NCBI GenBank assembly: GCA_035301545.1
Contig: DATGUA010000068.1
Location: forward strand, 1-35,726
Origin: DATGUA01 sp035301545
Lineage (GTDB): Bacteria; Bacillota; Clostridia; Tissierellales; Tissierellaceae
Direction: 5' to 3'
Length of the DNA stretch: 35,726 nucleotides
Made by a program: the position numbers and the translations under genes. Positions 8,172 to 16,952 of the stretch are shown here, in pieces. Every line of letters begins with the position of its first letter. Position 1 is the stretch's first letter. The notes beneath the pieces are model-generated. The model was not told where the DNA came from. It saw nothing but the letters and a program-made list of their open reading frames with translations, and did no database searches.

Positions 8172-8621
8172 TTAAAATTTCCTATCACTATCTAATAAAA
8201 TAGTAACTGGACCATCATTTACTAAATCAACATCCATATCTGCACCAAAGATTCCTTTCTCAGCTTTAATCCCTTTTGACTTTACTCTTTCAATAAATTC
8301 ATTATAAAGTTTTTCTCCTATATCTGGACTAGCTGATTTAGTAAAGCTAGGTCTTCTACCTTTACGAACATCTCCATAAAGTGTAAATTGGGATACAATC
8401 AATATTTCCCCATCTATATTTTCTAAAGATAAATTCATCTTATCTTTATCATCTTGAAATATTCTTAAACCTATTATCTTGTTTACCATATATTCTAAAT
8501 CTTTAGGATTATCTTCTTGTCCTACTCCTAAAAATACTAATAAGCCTTTATTTATCTTCCCAACTACATTTTCATCTACTGTTACAGAAGCTTTCTTTAC
8601 TCTTTGTACTACTGCCCTCAT
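8172..8621 (-). CDS. dtd: D-aminoacyl-tRNA deacylase
   Basis: A 149-residue DTD, full length for the family. It hydrolyses D-amino acids (and glycine mischarged on tRNA-Ala) from tRNAs as a homodimer. Both signature motifs are present: SQFTLYGD at residues 77-84 and NDGPVT at 135-140, which carries the cross-subunit Gly-cisPro that rejects L-amino acids. It is 10 bases downstream of the rel stop and is probably co-transcribed with rel and the MBL hydrolase. Confidence 0.96.
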   Translation of the reverse strand: MRAVVQRVKKASVTVDENVVGKINKGLLVFLGVGQEDNPKDLEYMVNKIIGLRIFQDDKDKMNLSLENIDGEILIVSQFTLYGDVRKGRRPSFTKSASPDIGEKLYNEFIERVKSKGIKAEKGIFGADMDVDLVNDGPVTILLDSDRKF

Positions 8622-8631
8622 TAAATTCCTC

Positions 8632-10785
8632 CTAAGAAGTTACTCTAAATACTTCTACTACACTATCAATCTTTTCTATCTTTTTTATTATCTTTTCTAA
8701 TTCTCTTTTATCATTTATTCTTAATATCATATCTATCACTACTATATTATCTTTATTTGGTTTAGCATTTAAAGATGATAATCCAATATCTTCTTCATTA
8801 ATTTTTAGTGATATTTCTGCTAATAATCCTGATCTATCTAATGCTTTAACTTGTATATTAGCATTGTAAAATTCTTGTTCTTCATTATCCCAATTAACTT
8901 CAAGTAATCTATTAGGATCTACTCCTTTTTTAATATTAGGACAATCTTTTCGATGTATAGATACTCCTCGGCCTGTAGTAACATAACCTATGACTTCATC
9001 ACCTGGTACTGGATTACAACATTGAGCAAGTCTAGTTTTTAAATTATCTGCCCCTTTAATAGCTATTCCTTTATCACCTTTAGGTTTTGATTCACCATTA
9101 TCTCTTGAATATTCTCTTAATATATCTTCATCTTTAAGAGTACCATGTTCTTTATGATATTTGTCTCTTAATTTAGTAACGACTTGTTTCAATTTTATAT
9201 TTCCATACCCTATTTCAGCATATAAATCATCTATAGAATTAATACTAGTCCTTTCTGCTATTTCTTCTAGCCATTCATCTTTTAGCATTTCTTTTGGTTC
9301 ATAATTTAACCTATTTAATTCTGATTCTAAATCTTCTTTACCTCTTATAATATTTTCATCCCTATTTTTTAATTTAAACCACTGGCGAATTTTAGATTTT
9401 GCTCTAGTACTTTTTACTATGTCTAACCAATCTCTACTAGGTTTACTATTAACTGATGTTATTATCTCTACAATATTACCATTTTTTAATTTGTAATTTA
9501 AAGGAACTATCCTTCCATTTACCTTAGCTCCTACACAACTATTCCCTACATCTGTGTGAATTCTATAGGCAAAATCTATTGGTGTAGATCCTTCTGATAG
9601 ATTAATAACATCTCCATTTGGTGTAAATATAAATACCTCATCAGTAAAAAAGTCTATCTTTAATGTTTCCATAAAATCTTTTGGATCTTTTAGATCATTT
9701 TGCCATTCTAATAATTGTCTTAACCATGCTAATTTATCATCGAAATTATCTTTTTTAGAGCTTCCTTCTTTATACTTCCAATGAGCAGCTATACCATATT
9801 CAGCAGTCCTATGCATCTCATGAGTCCTAATTTGAACTTCAAATATTTCTCCTTCCGGTCCAATGACTGTAGTATGCAGGGATTGGTACATATTAGGTTT
9901 TGGCATGGCTATAAAATCTTTAAATCGGCCTGGTAGAGGCTTCCATAAAGTATGAACTATTCCTAATACTCCATAACAATCTTTAATACTATCTACTAAT
10001 ATTCTAATAGCAGTTAAATCAAAAATCTCTTCGAAATCTTTTCCTCTAGACATCTTTTTATATATACTATAAAAACTTTTTGGTCTTCCACTTATTTCAT
10101 TATTAATATCCATCTTATTTAGTTCTTTTTCAAGTTTATCTATAATAATTTGAATATAATCTTCTCTTTCTTTTCGCTTTAAAGATACCTTTTCCACAAG
10201 GTCATAATAAGCTTGCGTTTTTAAAAATCTAAGAGACAAATCTTCTAATTCCCATTTTATTTTATAAATACCTAATCTGTGGGCAAGAGGAGCATATATT
10301 TCTAAAGTTTCTAATGCCTTTTCTTTCTTTTTTTCATCAGTCATATATTCTAAGGTCCTCATATTGTGAAGTCTATCTGACAATTTAACAATAATAACCC
10401 TTATATCTTTAGACATAGCTAATACCATTTTTCTTAAATTCTCAGCTTGATTTTCTTGTTTAGTTTTATACTTAAGTTTCTTTAATTTAGTAACTCCCTC
10501 AACTAAATCAGCAATTTCTTTACTAAACTCCTCTACTACCTCGTCATAAGTTACTTCAGTATCTTCAATAACATCATGAAGAAGACCGGCTATAATAGTT
10601 TCTGTATCCATATTTAAATCTGCTAGTATCATAGCTACATGACAGGGATGAATAAAGAACTTTTCACCTGAATTTCTTAATTGTCCTTCATGAGCTTTAT
10701 CACCAAATTTATAAGCTTTTACTATCATATCTAAATTAGCATCTGGATTATATTCTTCAACTTTATCTATTAATTTTTCCAACAT
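8632..10785 (-). CDS. relA: Bifunctional (p)ppGpp synthetase/hydrolase, RelA/SpoT family
   Basis: A 717-residue long RSH protein, the stringent-response alarmone enzyme. Numbering from the chosen start: HD hydrolase domain with H70-D71 in AGLLHDVIEDT, synthetase domain with RPKSFYSIYKKM near 234 and RFKD at 287-290, then TGS (about 385-450), the zinc-finger/helical region including LAQCCNPVPGDEVIGY, and a C-terminal ACT domain (about 640-717). An intact HD and the RFKD form of the synthetase motif are those of bifunctional Rel enzymes. An in-frame ATG exists 18 bases upstream, but AAGGTG is spaced correctly only for the ATG at 10785. It follows recJ by about 30 bases; apt, usual between them, is absent. 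Confidence 0.96.
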   Translation of the reverse strand: MLEKLIDKVEEYNPDANLDMIVKAYKFGDKAHEGQLRNSGEKFFIHPCHVAMILADLNMDTETIIAGLLHDVIEDTEVTYDEVVEEFSKEIADLVEGVTKLKKLKYKTKQENQAENLRKMVLAMSKDIRVIIVKLSDRLHNMRTLEYMTDEKKKEKALETLEIYAPLAHRLGIYKIKWELEDLSLRFLKTQAYYDLVEKVSLKRKEREDYIQIIIDKLEKELNKMDINNEISGRPKSFYSIYKKMSRGKDFEEIFDLTAIRILVDSIKDCYGVLGIVHTLWKPLPGRFKDFIAMPKPNMYQSLHTTVIGPEGEIFEVQIRTHEMHRTAEYGIAAHWKYKEGSSKKDNFDDKLAWLRQLLEWQNDLKDPKDFMETLKIDFFTDEVFIFTPNGDVINLSEGSTPIDFAYRIHTDVGNSCVGAKVNGRIVPLNYKLKNGNIVEIITSVNSKPSRDWLDIVKSTRAKSKIRQWFKLKNRDENIIRGKEDLESELNRLNYEPKEMLKDEWLEEIAERTSINSIDDLYAEIGYGNIKLKQVVTKLRDKYHKEHGTLKDEDILREYSRDNGESKPKGDKGIAIKGADNLKTRLAQCCNPVPGDEVIGYVTTGRGVSIHRKDCPNIKKGVDPNRLLEVNWDNEEQEFYNANIQVKALDRSGLLAEISLKINEEDIGLSSLNAKPNKDNIVVIDMILRINDKRELEKIIKKIEKIDSVVEVFRVTS

Positions 10786-10818
10786 ATTCATCACCTTCTT
10801 CATGTATTCTCATTAAAT

Positions 10819-12579
10819 TCACATTCTATAATTTTGTACTACAATTTGTATATTAACCTTCCCCCTATATTCATTTATAGATGGATAGTATATAATATCA
10901 ACAAAAACATTATTATCTATACCTTTGTATAATTTATCTAATACTTCTTCTCCATATTTTTCTATTATAGAGTCTTCAAAATCAGAAACATTATTAAATA
11001 AGATACCTTCTATAGTCATACCTTTCTTAGATTGAAAAATAAACTTTAAAACATTCTGATTCACTCCTAATTTAAACATCTTCTTAATTTTCAATTCTTT
11101 TTCTCCAAATACCGGCCTACTATTTCCCTTTCCAAAAGGCTCTAATATAGATAATTCTTCTATTAGTTTATAATTAATATAATCAATCGGAAGACCTAAG
11201 TCTATATAAATCTTTCTAATTAAATCTTCATCAGTCAAAGTAGTTATATCATTTAACTTATTTTTTAGATATTTAATATTATCGTACTGTAGAGATAGTC
11301 CTGCAGCCATAGGGTGCCCCCCAAAATTGTCTAATAAATCTTTACATTGAGTTAATTCTTCGAATATATTATATTCTTCAATAGACCTTCCAGACCCTTT
11401 GATCCCTTCTTCGCCCTGAGTCAACACTATCGTCGGTTTGTAATAAATATCTTTAACTCTTCCAGCTATAATCCCAGCTACACTCTCATGGATATCAGGT
11501 TCATATATAATTAATACTTTATCATCTTTTAGAGAACTATTTTCAATTTTTTCTATAATACTTTCTAAACCTTTTTCAGTTAAATCTTTTCTTTCATCAT
11601 TTAATTTTTTTAGTTCCTGAGCTTTATTCTTAGCTTCTAACTCATCCCTACTTAACAATAATTCTACAGCTGTAGATGCTGTTTCTAATCTTCCAGAGGC
11701 ATTAATCATCGGACCTATTACAAATCCAATATGATACACACCTATTTCTTTATCTATTTTTGACTCTTTTATAAGAGCTTTAAGTCCTATGTTTTCTGTT
11801 GAATTCACTAATTCTAATCCATATTTTACTATAGTTCTATTTTCATCTATTAAATCTACTACATCACATATAGTTGCAATAGCTACATATTCTAATAATT
11901 TATTTATTTTAGATTTAGAAATATTATATAAGCTACTTAAATACTCCATAAGCTTAAAGGCTACTCCTGCCCCACATAATTCCTTAAAAGGATATTCACA
12001 ATCAGGATGTTTTGGATCTATAACAGCATCTGCCTCTGGAGTTATATACTCTCGAATTCCATTACCTTCTTTAAAAGGTAGATCATGATGGTCAGTTACT
12101 ATTATAGTCAGTCCTAATTCTTTAGCTAATCTTACCTGGTCTAAAGCTGCTATGCCATTATCACAAGTTATTATAGTATCTACACCTTGTTCTTTTGCAT
12201 TATTTACTATTTTATCATTAATTCCATATCCATCATTTACCCTATCTGGGATGACATAATCTACTACAGCCCCTAAATCTTTTAATATAGTATATACTAC
12301 ATATATAGACATAACACCGTCTACATCATAATCTCCTACTATTCTTATAGGCTTTTTATTATCAATTTTCTTTTTTAATATATCTCCAGCTTTTATTAAA
12401 TTTCTCATTAGTTTAGGAGAATATAGCTTATTTATATCTGTTTTCAGAAAATACTCGGCTCTTTCTAAATCATCAATATCTCTATTAGTTAAAACTTTAG
12501 CTAGAACTTTACTTACACCTAATTCTTTAGATATATTCATAAAATTCTTATTATTACTCTTTATAAACCATCTTTCCAA
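10819..12579 (-). CDS. recJ: Single-stranded-DNA-specific exonuclease RecJ
   Basis: A 586-residue DHH-family 5'-3' exonuclease that degrades single-stranded DNA in recombination and mismatch repair. Motif I is GDYDVDG (82-88), the DHH motif is D163-H164-H165, and the DHHA1 domain shows GRVKDIYYKPTIVL and GGHPMAAGLS. Length matches the proteobacterial core RecJ; the long C-terminal extension of Bacillus RecJ is missing. The start is TTG at 12579 with GGAGTG eight bases upstream. It follows the secF terminator, so it must have its own promoter in 12580-12660, but I could not pick one with confidence. Confidence 0.95.
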   Translation of the reverse strand: MERWFIKSNNKNFMNISKELGVSKVLAKVLTNRDIDDLERAEYFLKTDINKLYSPKLMRNLIKAGDILKKKIDNKKPIRIVGDYDVDGVMSIYVVYTILKDLGAVVDYVIPDRVNDGYGINDKIVNNAKEQGVDTIITCDNGIAALDQVRLAKELGLTIIVTDHHDLPFKEGNGIREYITPEADAVIDPKHPDCEYPFKELCGAGVAFKLMEYLSSLYNISKSKINKLLEYVAIATICDVVDLIDENRTIVKYGLELVNSTENIGLKALIKESKIDKEIGVYHIGFVIGPMINASGRLETASTAVELLLSRDELEAKNKAQELKKLNDERKDLTEKGLESIIEKIENSSLKDDKVLIIYEPDIHESVAGIIAGRVKDIYYKPTIVLTQGEEGIKGSGRSIEEYNIFEELTQCKDLLDNFGGHPMAAGLSLQYDNIKYLKNKLNDITTLTDEDLIRKIYIDLGLPIDYINYKLIEELSILEPFGKGNSRPVFGEKELKIKKMFKLGVNQNVLKFIFQSKKGMTIEGILFNNVSDFEDSIIEKYGEEVLDKLYKGIDNNVFVDIIYYPSINEYRGKVNIQIVVQNYRM

Positions 12580-12660
12580 ATTATCACTCCATAAAATTCT
12601 TAATATTTAAATTTTATCATCTTAATACGGTTAATGCTAGTCGAATATACAATTATAAAG

Positions 12661-12687
12661 AAAAAACTGCTTATTTAGCAGTTTTTG
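12661..12687 (-). terminator. Intrinsic terminator overlapping the end of secF
   Basis: AAAAACTGC (12662-12670) pairs with GCAGTTTTT (12678-12686) around a seven-base loop. The secF stop codon (12671-12673) lies in the loop. On the minus strand the T run follows directly, so the secDF transcript ends here before recJ. Confidence 0.85.
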
Positions 12688-13537
12688 TCTCAAGCTGTTT
12701 TAAATCATACCAAAATGTTGGAGCTAAGAATAAAGATGAATAAGTACCAGCTATCATTCCAACTAATAGTGGTAATGCTAATATCTTAATATCTTCAACC
12801 CCTAGTATATATAATATTACAACAGCTAATAGAGTAGTTATTGTAGTATTTATAGTCCTTCTAAATGAATGTTTAATTCCATCATTCACTACATCTTCTA
12901 TATCTTTCTTTCTATCTAATTTAGTTTCTTCTCTAATCCTATCAAAAATTACTATAGTATCGTTTATAGAATAACCTACTATTGTAAGAATTGCTGCTAT
13001 AAAAGAACTATTAATAGGTATTCCTAAAATCGAATATACTGATATAGTAATTAATATATCATGTATCAATGCCATAATAGCAGATAATCCAAATTTAAAC
13101 TCAAATCTAAATGTTATATATGCAAGCATTGCTACGGTTGCAACAATCATAGATAATAATGCTTTTTGCTTTATCTCTTTCCCCATTGTCGCACCAATCT
13201 TTTCTGATAATACTGATTCATTTTTCACATCATGTTTTTCTTTAAATCCTTCCGTAATACTAGTTACATCATCATTTGATAAATCTAAAGTACTTTTGAT
13301 GATTAATTCATCTTGATTCTCTCCACCATGGATAATACTTATATCTGGATCAAAATCTTGTGTTATTTCTCTCGCCTCTTCTACTGAAATAAATTCTTCC
13401 GTACCAATTTCTATTAATGTACCACCAGTAAAATCAATTCCATAATTAAAACCATTTACAAAAAACATTATGATTCCAATTAATATTATAATTAACGATA
13501 TTATAAGAAAAATCCTTCTTTTTTCTACTATATTCAT
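12671..13537 (-). CDS. secF: Protein translocase subunit SecF
   Basis: A 288-residue RND-type membrane protein with six predicted membrane segments: one at residues 8-28, a small periplasmic loop, and five in the C-terminal half. NYGIDFTGGTLIEI after TM1 is the SecF signature, and SINDTIVIFDRIREE is the conserved cytoplasmic/TM4 block. With SecD it uses the ion gradient to pull exported proteins through SecYEG. The longer frame from 13561 is not used: GGAGGTG sits just before the ATG at 13537. It begins 13 bases after the secD stop and ends inside a terminator. Confidence 0.96.
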   Translation of the reverse strand: MNIVEKRRIFLIISLIIILIGIIMFFVNGFNYGIDFTGGTLIEIGTEEFISVEEAREITQDFDPDISIIHGGENQDELIIKSTLDLSNDDVTSITEGFKEKHDVKNESVLSEKIGATMGKEIKQKALLSMIVATVAMLAYITFRFEFKFGLSAIMALIHDILITISVYSILGIPINSSFIAAILTIVGYSINDTIVIFDRIREETKLDRKKDIEDVVNDGIKHSFRRTINTTITTLLAVVILYILGVEDIKILALPLLVGMIAGTYSSLFLAPTFWYDLKQLETKTAK

Positions 13538-13550
13538 ATTAACACCTCCA

Positions 13551-14834
13551 CTATGCTCCATAAATTTTGGTATTTTTACTATTTGATATCGATACTATTA
13601 ATTTTAAAATTACCTTAGATAACAATACTGAAGTTATCATAGATGCAACAATACCAATTATCAATGTAACACCGAACCCCTTTATAGGTCCAACTCCAAA
13701 ATAATAAAGCACTATGCCTGCAATCAAAGTTGTTATATTAGAGTCTAATACTGAAGACAATGCTTTATCAAATCCTGAATTTATAGATGATCTTATTGTT
13801 TTTCCTATAAGCAACTCTTCTCTAATTCTTTCAAATATCAATACATTAGCATCAACTGCCATACCAATAGATAATACTAAGCCAGCAATCCCCGGCAGTG
13901 TTAATTTTACACCTAATCCTATCATTGTATAAATAACTATTAAAGTATATACAGTTAGTCCTAATGAAGCTACTACTCCTAGTAATTTATATACTACAAT
14001 CATAAATAAAAATATTAGTCCCAGAGCAATTCCCGCTGCCTTTATACTTTTTTCAAAAGCTTCTAGTCCTAATGTTGGTCCAATTACTGATGTTTGATGT
14101 TCTATCATTTCTACAGGTAATGAACCTGCATTTATTAAAGTAGACAAATGATCAGCAGATTCTAAATCAAATCCTCCACTAATTACTGCCTTTCCATCTG
14201 AAATAGGTCCTCCACCTTCAGCTTCACTTGTTACAACAGGAGCAGATATAACTTCATCATCTAATACTATAGATATTATTCGATCTTCTGGCTTTTCCTC
14301 TACAGCTAATCTTCCTGTAGCTTCAGCAAAGCTTTCTGTTCCTTCTTTATCAAATTCTAGTGATACTACTGGTTCATCAGAACCTAAATCACTTTGTTGA
14401 AATTGTACATCTGATTTTACTACATTTTTCCCTGTAACTACTACATCACCATTAGGTTCTACAAACTGTAATTGAGCTGTTTTTCCAATTAAATCCATAG
14501 CTTCTTTAGGATCATCTACACCTGCTAGTTCTATCCTAATTCTGTTACTTCCTTCGATAGAAATATTAGGCTCTGATATTCCTAAACCATCAACTCTCTG
14601 ATTTATTATGGTTTTAGATTGATTCATCATATCCTGAAGCTCTTCTCCTTTAGCATCCGTATCTGCTTCTAAAACGACATATACCCCACCTGCTAAATCT
14701 AAACCTAGATCTACTGAGTCTTTAGCTTTAGGAATTTTGAACTGATTTAACTCTATACCGTTTAATGCTACAAATACTCCTCCCCCAACAATAGCTAAAA
14801 TCAAAACTAGGATAATAATGTTTTTAGATTTCAT
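13551..14834 (-). CDS. secD: Protein translocase subunit SecD
   Basis: A 427-residue SecD with an N-terminal membrane anchor (about 5-24), the DLGLDLAGGVYVVLEAD signature, the periplasmic P1 region, and a five-helix C-terminal RND half containing AGLVLSIGMAVDANVLIFERIREE. This is shorter than E. coli SecD but normal for Firmicute split SecD. It partners with SecF directly downstream. The frame is open 29 codons further upstream, but TAAGGAGG lies immediately before the ATG at 14834 and the extension has no ribosome binding site, so I reject it. Two stacked hairpins occupy the leader. Confidence 0.96.
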   Translation of the reverse strand: MKSKNIIILVLILAIVGGGVFVALNGIELNQFKIPKAKDSVDLGLDLAGGVYVVLEADTDAKGEELQDMMNQSKTIINQRVDGLGISEPNISIEGSNRIRIELAGVDDPKEAMDLIGKTAQLQFVEPNGDVVVTGKNVVKSDVQFQQSDLGSDEPVVSLEFDKEGTESFAEATGRLAVEEKPEDRIISIVLDDEVISAPVVTSEAEGGGPISDGKAVISGGFDLESADHLSTLINAGSLPVEMIEHQTSVIGPTLGLEAFEKSIKAAGIALGLIFLFMIVVYKLLGVVASLGLTVYTLIVIYTMIGLGVKLTLPGIAGLVLSIGMAVDANVLIFERIREELLIGKTIRSSINSGFDKALSSVLDSNITTLIAGIVLYYFGVGPIKGFGVTLIIGIVASMITSVLLSKVILKLIVSISNSKNTKIYGA

Positions 14835-14853
14835 AGTTTTCCTCCTTATACTT

Positions 14854-14919
14854 TTCAATTGTTTAATCTTATGGAATTTAACAATTGAATAGAAGGTAAT
14901 AGTATGTACCATTACCTTC
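14854..14919 (-). promoter_or_regulatory. Two tandem hairpins in the secD leader
   Basis: Arms TTCAATTGTT (14854-14863) and AACAATTGAA (14880-14889) form a ten-pair stem. GAAGGTAAT (14892-14900) and ATTACCTTC (14911-14919) form a nine-pair stem directly beside it. In the transcript the AT-rich hairpin comes last and ends about ten bases before the secD ribosome binding site. Neither has a clear T run, so simple termination is not the obvious role. Confidence 0.6.
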
Positions 14920-15012
14920 ATTAGTTATCTTATAATTTAATTGAATTATATTATAAATATACAAAATATACTAATAAATTATAACATAAAAATCTTATAA
15001 TTCAAAATAGAT

Positions 15013-15384
15013 TTAATTTAAATTAACTCCTATCATTCCCCCAATAGTTCCCATTAAACTAGCACTAATTAATTTAGTTCCTAGTATTAAATTAATTGAT
15101 ATAGACCTATCTGCAATAAAATTTATTAATATTATCACAAAATAGTATGAAAAGCCTAATAAAAATCCATTCAACCAGCCCCTTTCTTTTATTTTTATTG
15201 ATAAATATATACTGGCTATAGAAATACTAATTATCATGATAATATTATTCAACATAGATAATTTATTCTCTCTTAGGCTAGTAAAATGTAATAATAATGA
15301 TACTATTATTATTAAAGTAAAGCTTATTGCATAACTTAAAATTAATCCTTTCAACCAATATGTAAATTTAACTTTATTTTCCAT
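15013..15384 (-). CDS. TIGR04086-type small membrane protein (YrzE-like)
   Basis: A 123-residue protein made almost entirely of four hydrophobic helices, with positively charged KERGWLNGFLLGFSYYF between the second pair and a glycine-rich C terminus (GTIGGMIGVN). This layout, and its place between yajC and secD, match the TIGR04086/YrzE membrane family of Firmicutes, whose function is unknown. In many clostridia the SCIFF peptide gene and its radical SAM maturase lie just downstream, but the 178 bases before secD contain no cysteine-rich frame. A ribosome binding site GAGGAGAT precedes the ATG. Confidence 0.75.
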   Translation of the reverse strand: MENKVKFTYWLKGLILSYAISFTLIIIVSLLLHFTSLRENKLSMLNNIIMIISISIASIYLSIKIKERGWLNGFLLGFSYYFVIILINFIADRSISINLILGTKLISASLMGTIGGMIGVNLN

Positions 15385-15443
15385 AATATCTCCTCCTCAT
15401 ATTACTATAAATATATTTAGAATATCGGAGTTTTAGACCTAAC

Positions 15444-15474
15444 AAAAAAACTTCCTTGAAATTAAGGAAGTTTT
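15444..15474 (-). terminator. Intrinsic terminator after yajC
   Basis: AAAACTTCCTT (15447-15457) and AAGGAAGTTTT (15464-15474) form an eleven-pair stem. On the minus strand a T run (complement of 15444-15450) follows. It separates yajC from the TIGR04086 gene and secDF. Confidence 0.85.
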
Positions 15475-15494
15475 ATAATAATAAAACGAAATTA

Positions 15495-15764
15495 TTATTT
15501 ATCAACTACTGAACCTATTGACCATTTTGATACATCTAGCCTAGTTTTAGTAGAACCTACTTCTAATATAACCATATCTTCTTTTAACACAATAATCTTT
15601 CCATAGATTCCACCAATAGTTACTACTTTATCTCCTACTTGTAAATTGTTTCTCATTTCCTGGATTTCTTTTTCTTTTTTTCTTTGAGGTCTAATACCAA
15701 AGAAATAAAACACTAATAAAAGACCTATTGGTAATATAAAAGCTTGTAATTGTTGTGCATTCAT
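15495..15764 (-). CDS. yajC: Preprotein translocase subunit YajC
   Basis: An 89-residue single-span membrane protein. One hydrophobic helix (about 8-24) is followed by the conserved FFGIRPQRKKEKEIQEMRNN stretch and VGDKVVTIGGIYGKI, the YajC signature. It associates with SecDF. It is last in the ruvCAB-queA-tgt-yajC run and has its own terminator downstream. The ATG is preceded by GGGGAGGGAAATTCA. Confidence 0.96.
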   Translation of the reverse strand: MNAQQLQAFILPIGLLLVFYFFGIRPQRKKEKEIQEMRNNLQVGDKVVTIGGIYGKIIVLKEDMVILEVGSTKTRLDVSKWSIGSVVDK

Positions 15765-15824
15765 TGAATTTCCCTCCCCAATATATTATTATACATGATT
15801 AATATAAAAAATCATTAACTTTTT

Positions 15825-16940
15825 CTACTTATATCCATACTTTTCATAAAATTCATTCTTATATTCTAAAAGTCTATCTTCTTTTATAGCTTCTCTAATA
15901 TTTTCCATAAGTTTAATTAAAAAATATAAATTATGAATAGTGGTAAGTCTAGAGCCTAAAATTTCATTTACATTAAATAAATGTCGTATATAGCTTCTTG
16001 TATAGTTTTTACAAGCATAACAGTCACATTCAGGATCTAAAGGACTTAAATCTTTAGCATATTTTGCATTTCTAACTACTAATCTACCATGACTAGTAAG
16101 TACAGTTCCATTTCTAGCTATCCTAGTTGGAAATACACAGTCTGCCATATCTATTCCTCTAATTACAGACTCAAATAGATAATCTGGGGTTCCTACTCCC
16201 ATATTATATCTAGGTTTATTTTTCGGTAATAGAGGTGTTGTATAATCTAATACTTCATACATTAACTCTTTAGGTTCTCCTACACTAAGTCCTCCTATAG
16301 CATATCCTGGAAATCCTATATCAATCATATCTTTAGCACTTTGTTCTCTTAATTCCTTATACATTCCACCTTGAACAATCCCAAACAATCCTTGTTTATC
16401 CCAATCTTTATGATATTCTTTACATCTTTTAGCCCATCTTGTGGTTCGTTCTGTAGAATTCCTAACATAATCGTAAGTAGCTGGATATGATATGCATTCA
16501 TCAAAACACATCATAATATCTGCCCCTAAAGCATTTTGAATTTCAATAGACTTTTCAGGACTAATAAAATGTTTTGATCCATCTATATGTGATCTAAATT
16601 CTACTCCTTCTTCAGTAATCTTTCTTAAATTGCCAAGACTAAAAACTTGAAAACCTCCACTATCGGTTAATATAGGATAATCCCAATTCATAAACTTATG
16701 TAATCCACCAGCATCTTTAATCAATTCATATCCTGGTCTTAAATATAGATGATATGTATTACTTAAGATGATTTGGGCTCCTAAATCTTTAACTTCTTCA
16801 GGTGTCATAGCTTTTACAGTAGCTCTAGTTCCTACTGGCATAAAGATAGGAGTCTCTACAATTCCGTGTGGAGTATGGAGTTTTCCCAATCTAGCTTTAG
16901 AGTCTTTATCTTCTTTTATTAATTCAAATTTAATCGCCAT
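15825..16940 (-). CDS. tgt: tRNA-guanine transglycosylase
   Basis: A 371-residue TIM-barrel enzyme that swaps guanine-34 of GUN-anticodon tRNAs for preQ1. TDSGGFQVFSL marks the substrate pocket, GLFGIVQGG and YAIGGLSVGEP are the conserved loops, and C305-x-C307-x2-C310 with H336 form the structural zinc site. tRNA-Tyr (anticodon GTA), a substrate of the pathway, is encoded at the right end of the window. It lies 12 bases downstream of queA, the next enzyme in queuosine synthesis. Confidence 0.97.
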   Translation of the reverse strand: MAIKFELIKEDKDSKARLGKLHTPHGIVETPIFMPVGTRATVKAMTPEEVKDLGAQIILSNTYHLYLRPGYELIKDAGGLHKFMNWDYPILTDSGGFQVFSLGNLRKITEEGVEFRSHIDGSKHFISPEKSIEIQNALGADIMMCFDECISYPATYDYVRNSTERTTRWAKRCKEYHKDWDKQGLFGIVQGGMYKELREQSAKDMIDIGFPGYAIGGLSVGEPKELMYEVLDYTTPLLPKNKPRYNMGVGTPDYLFESVIRGIDMADCVFPTRIARNGTVLTSHGRLVVRNAKYAKDLSPLDPECDCYACKNYTRSYIRHLFNVNEILGSRLTTIHNLYFLIKLMENIREAIKEDRLLEYKNEFYEKYGYK

Positions 16941-16952
16941 AATTTCCTCCTG

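Noticed and set aside
14835..14921. In-frame 29-residue N-terminal extension of SecD
   Set aside because: It has no ribosome binding site, is built from the leader hairpins, and TAAGGAGG stands right before the ATG at 14834.
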